Assembly (NCBI GenBank): GCA_965153455.1
Contig: OZ234493.1
Coordinates: forward strand, 23,488,213-23,552,212
DNA from: Sphagnum compactum
Taxonomy: Eukaryota > Bryophyta > Sphagnopsida > Sphagnales
Direction: 5' to 3'
Length of the DNA stretch: 64,000 nucleotides
This document shows, one piece after another, positions 1 through 11,672 of this stretch. A program made the position numbers and the translations under genes. Under the pieces are notes generated by a model. That model worked only from the letters and a program-made list of their open reading frames with translations, searched no databases and had not been told where the DNA came from. Within the stretch, counting starts at the first letter, position 1. Each line of letters opens with the position of its first letter.

Positions 1-640
1 AAAAAATGAGAAAGTTATGCCTCCCCAAAATAAGGCGAGCTCAAAAAAGAAAATGCTATAACACTTGAAAGCCTATTCTTGAACATTCAAAACAGTTCTA
101 GGACATTGCTCCATTTCTTTTAAAGTTCAAAACTAATTTGTAGAACGTAAGGTGGCACTCCCATAACACTTTAAATCACTAAAATTGAGCAAGAAACGAG
201 AAAGATATGAGTTTCGAAAGTTAGAGGGGTCTAAAAGAAAAAATGCATTTTGAAGCTTAAAAAAACGTGTTTTGTATTATTTTTCTTCTAGCTCTTTCTT
301 CAATACTCCTTTGTCTATGCAATTCAAAGGTTAATTGTAGAGTTTAATTAGTGATCCCATAAACTGTTAAATCACTCAAAATGAAGAAAAGATGAGAAAG
401 ATATGAATAAGTGTTTGGTACATGTCGCCAATTAGTGATGGGCAATTCTACCCTCGTTGTAACCAATTTACAACTTAACTAGTTGTAACCCAATTGCAAG
501 TTAATCACGATGACCTACTAAAACCTAGCAACCTACTTACTTAACTAGTACTTAACTATTTACCTAGCCTAGTCTACTACCAATTAACCTAACTTACTAA
601 ACTTATCAATTAACCTAACCTACTAATAAATGTAGCATAT
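1..640. other. AT-rich non-coding sequence
   Basis: No coding pattern is visible. From about 430 onward the sequence is dominated by short motifs such as CCTAACTTACTAA and ACTAGTACTTAACTA, which look like a degenerate minisatellite. Confidence 0.5.
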
Positions 641-890
641 GTGGCACTTAGGTTGGGCTAAAGTTAAACAAGGTGGCACCTAGGCCTAGACCATCTAGTA
701 CTTATCTAAAACCTAACAAAAGTAGCCTGGGGGTTTAATAGCTACTAGCTTACAAACTAACGTAATGTATGTGGCACCTAAGTTGGCTTTAAAACTAGAT
801 ATGGTGGCACTTGAGCTTAGACCACCTAATACCTATTTAATACTTAACATAGGTAGCTTAGAGACTTAATTTAACTAATACTAGTTAGAA
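641..890. repeat. Diverged 130-bp tandem duplication
   Basis: Two adjacent units start with GTGGCACTTAGGTTGG at 641 and GTGGCACCTAAGTTGG at 771. Both contain a second GTGGCAC motif, a TAGACCA(T/C)CTA motif and an AGTAGC/GGTAGC motif in the same order. Beyond them (to about 1030) are degenerate GTAGGTA/TACCTA runs. Confidence 0.65.
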
Positions 891-1049
891 AATACCTATT
901 ATGTGGGTACCTAGTATGTATTAGGTAAGTACCTATTAAGTAATAGTTAGTAGGTACGTAAAGGTAGGTACTAACTACCTAGCTAGCTACTAACTAGTAG
1001 GTAGGTTTACTTAGTAGCTAACTAAACTAAACCTTAACCTTGAACCCAT

Positions 1050-1891
1050 GTTTGTTTTTTGACTCTCATGGTTGTGCATTAGTAACAAAGATGGTGTGTT
1101 GTATGTGGTCCACATTTCTTCAGACACTCACGAGCAACATGACTTGGTTCTCCACAATACAAACAAAGATTATTTGTACATTGGCATTATTTTTTTGTTT
1201 TGTGAGGGGCTTGAATCTTGTCTTATCAATCTGCATGGGGTCATCCTTTGATGAGGTTGGCCGAAAGCTCAGCTGGCATTGTAGGTGGAAAACTCTTTTA
1301 TGTTGCCAGTGGTGCAAAACTCCTTTGTGTTGTTGATGTGAATTCATGGCGCCTTTCTTGTCAACGTTCAAAAAGTTTATTGTCACATCGAAGAGCTTGT
1401 GCAATGGCCTGACTTAATGTTGAAAGGTCTAGCAAGGTGAATAGTAAGTCCTTCACATCACTTCATAACCCAAACTAAAACTAATTTATGAAAATTGTTT
1501 CACCCCATGAAATATCGCAAGCCAACTATCTGAATTTTGATGCATATACTGCAACTAAATGTGATCCTTGACAAAGAGATCATATTTTGATGTTAGACGT
1601 GCATTCTTTGTCCGAATGTCTAGAGGTGGCATTGAACTCTTCAAGAAACACTTCAAAGTCGTTGAGTAAGGGTGATTGATGTTCCAACAAAGGTGTGAAC
1701 CAAGCAAAGGTTATGCTTGACAACAAGGTGCCAATGAATTCAACTTGAGTTGGACCAGTTAGATGCCGATGAGGATTAAGTTGGATGACCAAATGCACTT
1801 GGTTGACAAAAATTTGAAACTTTGAATGTTTGCCATCAAACTTGTCAGGTAGGTTAATCCATGACTCCTTTTGTTGGGGTTGTGTCGCCAA
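1050..1891 (-). pseudogene. Ty3/gypsy retrotransposon gag relic
   Basis: The minus-strand reading from 1891 down to 1580 encodes a 103-residue stretch typical of plant Ty3/gypsy Gag: LPDKFDGKHSKF near the start, then FVNQVHLVIQLNPHRHL, then a GTLLSS...AWF.PLLE block and LNDFEVFLEEF. In another frame, about 1172 to 1117, the zinc knuckle CLYCGEPSHVAREC (C-x2-C-x4-H-x4-C) is readable, with DPMQIDKTRFKPLT just upstream. Gag is therefore present as capsid plus nucleocapsid, but split by frameshifts. No protease, reverse transcriptase or integrase follows; the minisatellite at 1-1040 occupies the place where pol would lie. It is a dead fragment. The family assignment rests on known Gag motifs, not on a search. 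Confidence 0.8.
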
Positions 1892-2650
1892 AACGCATCC
1901 AAAAGAGGTTGAAGCTTGATTGGTTTGTAAATGAATAACAAATTTTCAAAGTGTTTGATTTTCCTATTCAAAATTCCTAAGGATAGCAAGGACTCCTTCC
2001 ATGGATGTAGACATGTTTATGAACACCTTGAAATATGACACCAACAAAAGGTGGGTAATCCATAACTTTAATTAATAAGAAGTGCGTAATCCACGACTTC
2101 TTAAAAAAAATTCTTTTAAAAAAAAAGGGTAATCTACACGCAACTCCAAAAGGAATTTAACTCCTAAATGACTTATAGATGCTAAAAGAAAAATAGACCT
2201 GATGAAGTCTGTTCAAACTATCAAGGACACGAAGAACCAGAAGAACAAAGACTAAAGAAAAGGTCTAAGTCTAACCTTCAAATAAGGAAAAACAAAAACA
2301 CAAGGACTAATAATAAGAATGTGAGATGTGTAAAACAAATGTGAAAATAAATTTCTTTTATGTTAACATATGCAAACATGAACATGATAAGAACATGATA
2401 AGGTTGTGATGCAGGTGCTTAAAACTAATGTTGAATAAACTAAAAGAAATGAGGGGTCCTACTCTTATTTATACGCCTTTGTGGACCTAGTTCAAGGAAG
2501 GTTCCGAGGAGGCTTTTATGTGTGCATCAAATAAGGGAGCTTCTTGGGACCCTTTTTAATTGGGAATCGACTATGAATTAATTGAAATTTAATTAAAAGT
2601 CAACTCGGACTTAATTAAGAGTCAATTAGGAATTAATTAGATTTAATTGG
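1892..2650. other. Non-coding, ending in a TTAATTAG minisatellite
   Basis: No gene seen. From about 2560 to 2650 the sequence is a degenerate array of TTAATTAAGAGTCAA-like units. The same kind of array resumes at 5091-5260, on the other side of the CACTA element, so that element was inserted into this array. Confidence 0.5.
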
Positions 2651-3544
2651 CACTACTACAAATCATGGTTTTTTTTACTAGGGAAATTGGTCAAAAAAGA
2701 CCCAAAATTGACACTGGTTGATTTGACCAAGGTGCCATTTTGGATAAATCGATTTCGACAATGTCTATTTTGACAAGTGGCCTTGGTATCAGTGAAATTT
2801 AAATTCTTACAAAATATTTCACACTACTATAACAACAGATTTGCATTTCACATGCATATGTTCATTAATCCTATCTTAAGTTTCAATAAACTTAACATTA
2901 CCATTCATTCCAACATCAGGTTCATGGTTATTACATATAACTAGAATCTACACTTCAGAATACATTGTAGAAAACTCCAAAAATAATATAATAATTCATT
3001 TCATCATAATCTGATACACAAAAAATTCACACAAAAGATGAATATAGAATTCACAGTAAAAGTCTGTGCTTCTTTGTATTATTAAAAACATGAATCGAAG
3101 TTACGTCGTAATCCCACGTTTTGTTGAAAAAATCTAAAACAACACTTAAAATCTATGTTATATCAAAACAAAGTCTGTGGTTTTTTACTACAAGTACTTA
3201 TAACTCCTCCTCCTCTTTTCTAAAACTCTATGTCTCATCTTCCTTCTTCTTATTCTCCAGAACTTTAACCTTTTGAACTATCCCAAGTCACATTATCATG
3301 ATCAAAACAATAAGAATTCAAAATTCAAACTAACAAAATTCCCTAATCAATCCCTATCCTAACTACCTTGTTCATCCAAAATCACATACTCATCCTACCT
3401 AGTTAACATGCCTTTTTTATTAACTATACCTTGTCATTTTGACTAACAAAATGACTGACTATTTGACTAGTAGACAATGGACCATTTGATTGGGTCAATT
3501 TTATACCTTAATTAAAATCATTTAAAAAATTATTATTAAAAAAT

Positions 3545-3740
3545 TGATAGGTAGGTAGATAAGTAGGTAGGTAGGTAGTAAATAGGTCTAGGTAGGTCAA
3601 AAAAATGCATTAGATTAGTAGGTGCTAGCCTAACTTAGCCTAACCTAACCTAACTTAACCTAACCAATTTAACCTAACTTAACTTAACATAACTTCACTA
3701 AGCTACCGTAATTTAACCTACCTACCCTAACCCTCTAAAC
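3545..3740. repeat. GTAGGTAG and CCTAACCTAA arrays inside the CACTA element
   Basis: Runs of TAGGTAGGTAG (about 3545-3600) are followed by CCTAACCTAACTTAACC runs (about 3630-3740). A second TAGGTAGG block lies at about 4575-4680. They are internal filler of the non-autonomous element. Confidence 0.7.
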
Positions 3741-3765
3741 ATGCACATAGGTTGTAAATATAAGG

Positions 3766-3832
3766 AATTAAACCCCAAACCTTCACAATGATAAACCAAG
3801 TCCTTACCAATGGACTACACCATCAAAAGTGT
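3766..3832 (-). mobile_element. tRNA-like (SINE-type) fragment
   Basis: On the minus strand the sequence starts TGGTGTAGTCCATTGGTAAG, resembling a tRNA-derived pol III box A, and about 40 bases later has GGTTTGGGGTTTAATTCC, resembling a degraded box B. This pattern is common in plant SINE heads. It is too diverged to be a working tRNA gene. Confidence 0.4.
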
Positions 3833-3884
3833 TCAACTTTTATTAACTTTTTTGTTTCATATGTTTGTTTCACATCATTTAACA

Positions 3885-4560
3885 TAATGGCAAAACCTAA
3901 TGGCTTAAAATAATGGCTAACCATAATGATTAAACCTAATGACTTAAAATAATGGCTAAACATAATGGTTAAACCTAGTGATTTAAAATAATGGTTAAAG
4001 ATAATGACTAAACTTAATGGCTAAATTTAATGACCTAAAATAATGGCTAAACCTAGTGGCCAAACTTAATGATTTCAAATAATGACTAAACCTAGTGGTT
4101 AGACTTAATGATTCAAAATAATGGTTAAATCTAGTGCTTAAACTTAATACTTAAAAATAATGGTCAAACATAATGGCTAAATTTAATGATTTAAAATAAT
4201 GGTTAAACTTAGTGATTTAAAGTAATGGTTAAATTTAATGGTTAAACTTGGTGAATTAAAGTAATTTCTAAACGTAATGGCTAACCTAATTGTTAAACTT
4301 AATGATTAAAGTAATGACTAAACTTTGGTTAAGTATAGTGATTAAATTTAATGGTTAAACATAGTGGTTAAACCTAGTTGATAAACCTAATGGCTAAATT
4401 TCATGACTAAACATAATGGCTAAACCTAGGTTATACTTAGTGGCTAAATTTAGGTTATAGTTCATGGTCAAATTTAATGGTTCAACTTAGGCTAAACCTA
4501 GTGCCAAATCTAGTAGTTAAGCATAATGGCTAAACCTAATGGTTAAATTTAAATTAAATG
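3885..4560. repeat. AATGGCTAAACCT minisatellite
   Basis: About 680 bp of degenerate repeats of roughly 12-25 bp, built from (C/T)TAATGG(C/T)TAAAC and TTAAAATAATGG units. It lies inside the CACTA element and has no open reading frame. Confidence 0.8.
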
Positions 4561-5546
4561 TAATTAGTTAAAATTAGGTAGATAAGAGACTGGATAGGTA
4601 GGTAGATAATATGTAGGTAGGTGGGTAGGTATGTAGGTAGGTAAATGAGAAGGTATGAAGGTAGGTAAGTAAGTAACTAAATAAATAAATGGATGAGTAA
4701 GTAAGAAGTAAATATATAGGGTAGTAGACCATGTCATATTTGACTAAAGATCATTGACTATCTTGATTAAATGTTCAACTTGATTAAAACCATTGGTCAT
4801 TTTTACTAAAGATCATTAGCCATGTTGATTAATTATTTGACTTGACTAAAGATCATTGGCCATGTTGATTAATTATTTGACTTGACTAAAGACCATTGGC
4901 CATTTTGACTAAGGTTGTACAACTTGACTATGTGTATCTAGTCAAATAAACCGCTATAGTCAAGTTGATCAATCAACAAATACATGTGTCATTCAAATCC
5001 CTAGCCTTTAGTCAAATGCACATGTCCATTTGTCAAAAATGACAAGTTAGTCAATTTGAACCTCTTAAAAAACCATGATTTGTGGTAGTGTAGGACTTAA
5101 CTACATGTTAACTAAAAACTAATTACGTCTTAGCTATGACTTAACCAAGATTTAACTAGGAATTCATTTAGATGTAACTAAGAGTTAATTAAGACTTAAC
5201 TAGGACTTAATAAGGAGTTAACATGACTTAACTAAAAGATAATTAAGACTTAACTAGGAGTTATGAATGAACATTATGGATGAATTCCATCTATTGGAAG
5301 ATGGTGTCTAATGTTCACATTCATCACACTTAACATGAACTTACCATGCATGATCTACAACTACCGTCAAAGTCCTCCTTGTCAAATCTAGCAGTTGGGA
5401 GGTTGAATAATGTTTGCAACTAGATTTCAGAGAAAACACTATACACGCCCGAATATGTGTAAAGTTGTTTGTGGCCAAAACTTCAATCCATCATGACAAT
5501 TAACATTCCTAGCTGCATTTTCATTCATCCATGCCAGTCTACTACA

Positions 5547-5700
5547 CATTACTACAAAATGTGAGTGGAGTTCAGTAGTCCCCATTCACTAGACCAATGA
5601 ATTCACAATCTCCCCACTAGGTCCTATTCACTATAACCAATGAATTCACTCATAATTTAATGAAGTCACTTGGCGTATAAGGACACCTTTTGTTGTAATG
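5547..5700. mobile_element. 154-bp MITE with ACA target duplication
   Basis: The ends are CATTACTACAAAATG and, reverse-complemented, CATTACAACAAAAGG, flanked on both sides by ACA (5544-5546 and 5701-5703). A related copy lies at about 47531-47696. A 3-bp duplication with CACTA-like termini points to a CACTA-derived MITE. The interior has paired ATTCACT/AGTGAAT-type motifs and no coding capacity. Confidence 0.7.
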
Positions 5701-7600
5701 ACAACTAACGACAAATCATATTGAAAGGTATTTGGCAAAGGCATTGTTCCAAACATAGTTTATTAGTTGAAGCGGTATTCGATTTAACGAGGATGTGATG
5801 GCTTGGCATCATTATTGTTATTGGCGTCCGAACATCCCTCCAATGCACTCATATGGAGTTGGGGTCACCTTTAACAGTTGCGGCTATTGTTGATGGTAAT
5901 GGGTGTGCAAGTGTTAGAAGAAACCCAAATTGCACCCGCCTATGTGAAGGAACATATGTAGTTGATTCTGCAAGACGAACTTGCAATTTGTTTATTCACA
6001 AATGCAAAAAGGTTAGGTCTCCCCACATAGTTTGGTAGCCCTAATTTTTGAAAGTTCGACTTTGGCACGAGTATGTTGACCAAAGCCAATGTTTGAATGC
6101 TCAATTCCACTAACTTGATTGATCTTAATTATGGTGCTTATTGCGAGACTCAGCCAAGGTTGCAAGTTTTTGCTAGTTAAGAACACACACTGGAAGTAGC
6201 CGCCTACCTCCCTAAAGCTGTTTAGTTTCCTTGATATGTTGAATTCCCGACATTATTGGGTTTTTCGAGTCTCTATGCTTCCCTAGGTCGATGTCGTTCC
6301 CCAAGGATTTGGTGGGACAACACCCACTACTTGGCTATTTTGTGCGGCCAATGCATTCCCTACTGCCAATGTGCTGTTTATTACAATCACACTTCCTACA
6401 ACCTACACACTTGATTATGAAAATTTCTTAACGACAGTCCCAATTATCAGCCAAGGTTTACGATCTTCAATTGTTTTTGCACCATCGCAAGACATGTGCA
6501 ACCAATGATGATTGAATTTCATTTTTGATCCCCACAATTTATCGCAAAATGGGCATCTATATTTTGATTGCGTCTTAATGTTGCACGTTTCAACTATTTC
6601 CTTTAGTTCCATGTTAATTTCAACAACCTTCTGTTGCCATTCCTCAAGAGTGTACTAAAAGAGTACGTATGTGCTGGTAAACATAGTTTTCTTTTCTCTT
6701 TTCCCTACTCCATGCGCTAAAAGCGCAACATGCCTAATTATCGAGGCTTCAATGTGGATGGGTGCCCCACATGGATCAACGATTCGCCTCCATCACTATT
6801 GTCTTCTAACATGCTTAAAGAATGCACTCTGGATGATGCCATTGAAACTAAAAAAATTGCAAAATAAAAAATTGCATTTACAAAATCAAAACAACAAGGG
6901 AACATAATGCCAAGAAATGTTTCAGCAAACATTCACCAAACAATGTGATTGCAAAGAAACCCAATTGCTAAGTTGGAAGTTTTTGTATGCCAAAGAGGAA
7001 ATGCACAAGTAGTAATGATGAAGAAAATGATGAAAATGCAAACAAACTACAACAATGATGATGAAGAGAGATGCAAATGAAGCTTCCAAAATAAGACAAC
7101 ATCCTCGAGACGGTGTTACCCTAAGAAATGAAAAAATGTGCCCCGCAAGTAATGACAGAACCCTAGGAACCTCAATATTAATTAGAACGGGTAGCTTTCT
7201 AGGCTATTTTCCACTAGATGCAAATTTTGGCCATCGTATCGATTTACAACTTTAATCTCTAAACCTTAAACTGACTTCCAGAATGAACAAATTTGGGCAG
7301 CCAAGAAAAAGTAGTGGTCATTAGTAGATGAACAATCTTTCATACATTGAACTAGTTACGGAATATGTCAAGCACCTTGAAGGTTTCAATTGGAGGGTAC
7401 AATTCACACATCGATGGCCAAGAAATGGTGTCATCTTGCTTCTTGAAATATGGGTAGGCAATGATGGAACGATGATACACTTTCTTTTCTTCCTACCACA
7501 AATTCAAAAATCATTTTTATTTCCATTTATGGGGAATCATAAATCTAGTTGTCTTAATCTCCCCGAGTCAATCTCAGGAAGCAGGAGTACCTTCGGGAGA
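5701..7600. other. No recognisable gene
   Basis: Short open frames occur. One on the minus strand (6612-6415) has a C-x2-C...H-x4-H arrangement (YRCPFCDKLWG...NHHWLHMSC) that could be a decayed transposon-borne zinc finger, but I cannot assign it. Nothing else is supportable. Confidence 0.4.
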
Positions 7601-8225
7601 CATGGAAAACCCTAGGGAACACTCGTGCATTTGACTCCATGGCAAGCATCCTTTCCACTTGGAGGGATTTGCAAACCTAGGATGCATTGGTGTCCCATAG
7701 GGGACTTCTTGGCAGGAAAATTGGGCTCCCCCAAGGAATGAAAGAGACATCCCGGTGGGAAGAACGGGCATTCATTAGGGAGGGTCTCCCCAAGGAGCGA
7801 AAGGCGGAAGGAACTCCCAATGGGGAGAAGAGGCGTTCCTCCCAGGAAGGGTAGTTCCCAAGGAGTGGAAGGAACTTCCCAACAGGAAGAAGGGGCGCTC
7901 CTCAGGAAGGGAAATTTACCTTGGGAGATATGTCCCCAAGCGAGGGGTGCAGTTGCAACCGGGGATGCATTACATTCCCCCTGAAAATTTTGTCCCTAAG
8001 GATTGGATGTAACACCATGAAGAGAAGAGAATGGGGCTCCCCGGGCAATATGGGAGTAACTAGCGAGGGGAGGGGGATGGGACCCAAGGAGGGGCTTATT
8101 TCCCCAGGTTTGACACGGAAGTCGTCAGGAGATGGCAAGCAGCAAGGGGCAAGGGCCAAGTCTTGCTCAGGGGCTGGACTGTGGGGGGGTTGCTAGGTCG
8201 GGTGATCAAGGGTGTTTAGTTAACC
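7600..8225. repeat. GC-rich degenerate tandem block
   Basis: Repeated CCCAAGGAG, GGAAGGAACTCCCAA and AGGCGTTCCTC motifs recur with a period near 60-65 bp between about 7740 and 7920. A more diverged GGGGA-rich tail runs to about 8225. The open frames on both strands here are products of the repeat, not genes. Confidence 0.55.
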
Positions 8226-8394
8226 AGGTGGGAGTGGTTAACCGGGGGTAGGGGCTCTAAACTTTAAACCTCTGATTCACAGCAAAATTTTCAAATTGGA
8301 AGACTGATTACCCAATGAATCTTTCACAGACAAGGGCACTTAAGAAAAGTTTCTCTAGATAGAACTAACAAGGCATGTGCTGTTTGCCCAAGTG

Positions 8395-8590
8395 TGGATC
8401 TAGTGCCCAATTAATTTCTCCTTTCAAAACCAGTTGTTGTAATTTAGTTAAATTTCCAATGACAAAAGCTACTTAAAATTCAATAGCTCCCACACCTTAA
8501 ATCTGTTAATTATGAAATCGCCTCTGTTAAATCCTCCTCATTGAGGGCTCTCCAACAATATAAGAACACAATCGGAGGCCCCCTCATTGG
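8395..8590 (+). repeat. Dispersed repeat module B, diverged partial copy
   Basis: Matches the copy at 32547-32977 through CCTTTCAAAACC, then CAATAGCTCCCACA..TTAAATC, then GTTAAATCCTCCTCATTGAG and CTCTCCAACAA in the same order. It is interrupted and more decayed than the copies at 32.5 and 51 kb. Confidence 0.6.
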
Positions 8591-8894
8591 GAGATCTCAA
8601 TGTGTCAAACAAAAGCAAACACCGAGAGTACACACACATGAAGTCACCTTGTCTCACCCTACCTTATGAAATTGGAGATCAAGTCTTCGTCAAATCCTCC
8701 ACTATGGAAGGCAGTGTGACAGCCATCCTTCGCCCTGAAAGGCGACCTTGCCCATCACGTTCGAGGCCTGCCACCTGACTTCATGCAACACTACGTCCCA
8801 CTGTTTGTGCCGATGCCAAAAATGGTGACACACAGCTTCATCCAGCCAATGAGAAGGCTCAGCATGCACTCATGAGGAGTCCAGTTTTTTTTTC

Positions 8895-9275
8895 ATTTGG
8901 GAGGGCTAGGGGAGGTGTGGGAAAGGGGGATTTTTTTCTTCTCTTGTTCTCAATGTGTTCCCATTGTGTTCCCATGGGGTTCCCAAAGGCTTCCTTGAGT
9001 TCTCAAGTTGTTTCCCAATATGTTCCAAATAGCACCTGGGTTTCATCCCCTATAATTTGCCCAAAGTTCAACTCCCATGTATATAAACTGAAAAGGTTGG
9101 CCATAGGGGAGAACATTTGTTTGTATTTTGTGACTTGGGGTCCAAAGAGGTGCTTCTATTGGAGAGTGCCCAATGTTCCAGAAAAAATTTGGTAATGGGC
9201 CAATCAATATGGCGCCTTCCAAAAAGAAAGAATGTGTGAGCACACCCATGACTAATTAATATGAATCACACTATG
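8895..9275 (+). repeat. Dispersed repeat module A, single copy
   Basis: A G-rich stretch leads into TTCTCAATGTGTTCCCATTG, repeated GTTCCCA motifs, and then TAATGGGCCAATCAAT..GGCGCCTTCC. The same order is seen three times in the tandem cluster at 31.4-33.1 kb. Non-coding. Confidence 0.6.
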
Positions 9276-9796
9276 TCCCATCTATTTTTTCTTCTAGTGG
9301 CCTAAATCAGAAAATAACAATTTTCCTATACGAATCTTAATAGATTTTCTGTATTCTTCACATGCCATTATCTTTACTTACTTACAATTTAGCGTCATTA
9401 AGTGGGCCAAACAGCGCCCGGGCCAGAGCCCAATTGACGTAAGTTTGATAAAAACGAGAGTCAGTTTTTTAACCTTTTGAAAGGAGAAGGAAGTCCCCCT
9501 ACCTTGTTTATTTTGGTCAGGCGACACATATGTGCCATTCTTTGCCTGGGCACATTGCAACAAAGACGTGGATAGATCACTGCCAGGAGATTGATATGGC
9601 ATTGCTTTAGTTTTCTCCAGTTTTATAGGTTGTGCTCTTTTTTTTTCTTTTCGAAGGAGAATAGGCTGCACTTTGTGTTAGAAGAAAAATGAAAAGATTC
9701 CACAGGATGAGTGGCAGGCTGGGTGCAACAGGAGCGTCACCAGCCCAAATCCTAGTATGGATTTTTATTCCCATCTAAATGGTATCAACTAATAAC
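9276..9796. other. No recognisable gene
   Basis: Mixed-composition sequence with no identifiable coding or repeat structure. Confidence 0.4.
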
Positions 9797-10204
9797 CAGT
9801 GTTGGGCAGTTCTTGACTTTCAGCAAACCTCCCATTGCGGTTCCAAATTGGAATTGTCTCAATTCTGGTTCCACACATAAATATCAGGAATCTGGTTCCT
9901 TCCATTCTTCAAAAGAAATTCTGATGGTTTTGAAAATCAATCCCCATTCAGATCCAGTTCTTACTAACCAGGACCGGAATCAGTCATTAACTGCCAGTGA
10001 ATCACTAGTTTTACTACTTTTTAATGTTCTAAAAATGTTTCTTGGCTCTAGTTTCACATAGAAATGAAATTGGGGATTCGGTTACAAGTCTGATTCTCAA
10101 AAATATAAATTTGGGTTCCAGTTCTGAAAAACAGTTCTAGTTCAGATCCAGTTCTCACTAACCAGAATCAACAGTTCGTACCCACAAGTACCCACCCAAC
10201 ACTG
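9797..10204. mobile_element. hAT-like MITE, ~408 bp
   Basis: The ends are CAGTGTTGGG and CCCAACACTG, a perfect 10-bp terminal inverted repeat of hAT type. Flanking sequence GGTATCAACTAA (9781-9792) recurs as GGTAGCAACTAA (10204-10215), which may be a degraded target duplication displaced by a few bases. The interior is rich in CCAGTTCT/GGTTCC motifs and does not encode protein. Confidence 0.6.
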
Positions 10205-11515
10205 GTAGCAACTAACTGGTGTTATGGGCTTCACCCTTCCACCTGAGGATTAGAACTTAGAATACAAAAGATAATTTGCCACCTCCATCTATACCAGTCA
10301 ATGCCCCTACAAGTAGGCAGCAATTTGACTCTTGTCTCCTCAAACCGATAGACCTCACATAAAACACTAAATGGTTATGTCACATGTGGTGTGGAGGATA
10401 TATGTATTATGAACCTTTTTCCTCTCTTTGTGGGTGCTTAGTCAACCAACTTCCATACTAATTAGAAACTTTGGTGACAATCAATCCTAAACCACTGATA
10501 TTTATGCACAAATGTCGAGATTGACTGAAAGGAGGCATCATGTTAGCTTAAGGTAAATCATGAGAGACCATTTGTGGGTATTAGCTTAGCCCACGCATAG
10601 AAACCTTGGAGCAAAGCACCATCGGTACACCAATAGGTCAAATGTGGGCGGACACCGTGTCCTTCGGCTCCAATCATCTTTTCTGTAGCTGGGAAGGAAT
10701 GGCAGGCCCTTTGAAAGGAAAGAAGAAATAAGAAACAAAGAAGAAGTACAGTCTGAAATGGTGTTTGTTTACTGTGAACTATTTACTCTAACAAGAAGTT
10801 GTGAACATGATGTGGCTGTGTCCACCCGGTGAGGGTGGGACCTAGTATCATTGCACAGAAAGGTGCTTTGCAAAAGTATCCATTGAAGAGAAACCAAGCA
10901 GCCCAAAAATGGGACCAGGGTGAACCAGCACCCACACTGGTTCCTTTTACCTACTTGAGGGAGGCATCTTCGTAGCCAAATTAAACCCAAGAAATGTTAT
11001 ATTTGATGAAACCCTGCCAATGTTATATTTGGACTCTGAGACTTTGATTTAGTCTAACCATGGGATATTTGTAATATGTAGATGATTATTGGGGTTTTTA
11101 CCATGGTACCAGTCTGCTACCCAAGGCCAAAAATTGGTCACTGGTGAACAAGCCCATTGGCAATCTCCTCTCCTTGTCACATTCTCTTTGCATGCTGTGT
11201 CAACAGGCACAGCCAGCACCCATAGGTAATGAAGTAGACTGCCCCTCAGTTAAAAGCTTTGTTGCCGCTTCTTGCAGTAAACCTTGAAACTTTCCTCTGA
11301 CTGAGTGGGATAGTTCTCTTGTATGTCTTGGATCTAAACCAGTAAACTGTCATCAAAAGCGTTTGTTGTGGAGCCTTCAGAGCCAAGCCTAATCCTGAGC
11401 CCTAGCTAAGTTCTAGCTTCTTTTCTGCTATGTGACACCGCCGCAGGTACGAAGGAATTTTTTAAACACATTTGGTAAATGTCTAAGGACCGAACCATTT
11501 ATACTTTTTTAAGGA
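10205..11515. other. No recognisable gene
   Basis: Unique-looking non-coding sequence. No open frame here resembles a known family. Confidence 0.4.
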
Positions 11516-11519
11516 ACAT

Positions 11520-11672
11520 AATAGGCCTGATTGACAAGTTGGTGACACCCAAGTCAAGGGCCAGTGGATAGTATGGGACTTTTACTTACTCACCAATGGG
11601 TTTGAACTGGCGACACTTGGTCATACCATACAAGGATTGTAAGGATTGTACCACTGAACCATCACCCCCAGG
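11520..11672 (-). mobile_element. tRNA-derived SINE fragment
   Basis: On the minus strand a box A-like TGGTTCAGTGG (11661-11651) is followed 41 bases later by a box B-like CAGTTCAAACCC (11609-11598). This spacing fits an internal RNA polymerase III promoter. The sequence before box A starts CCTGGGGGTGA. No acceptor stem pairing or CCA end is evident, so it is a SINE head rather than a tRNA gene. No second copy was recognised in the window. Confidence 0.55.

Larger units (their letters stand above)
2651..5090. mobile_element. Non-autonomous CACTA (En/Spm-type) element, 2.44 kb
   Basis: The left end reads CACTACTACAAATCATGG and the right end, reverse-complemented, reads CACTACCACAAATCATGG; the match continues through the following T-run (23 of 24 bases). 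The flanking trinucleotides are TGG and TAG, close to the 3-bp target duplication expected for CACTA elements. Both subterminal regions carry many TTTGACTAA/TTGGTCAA motifs in both orientations (about 2680-2790 and 4730-5060), like the TnpA-binding repeats of En/Spm. A roughly 50-bp direct repeat containing GATTAATTATTTGACTTGAC is present at about 4800-4910. There is no transposase; the interior is minisatellite, so mobility would depend on an enzyme encoded elsewhere. Confidence 0.82.

Noticed and set aside
7902-8196. Overlapping 85- and 91-codon frames
   Set aside because: Both are by-products of the GC-rich tandem block.
11598-11661. Functional tRNA gene
   Set aside because: Box-like motifs are present, but no acceptor or anticodon stems can be formed.
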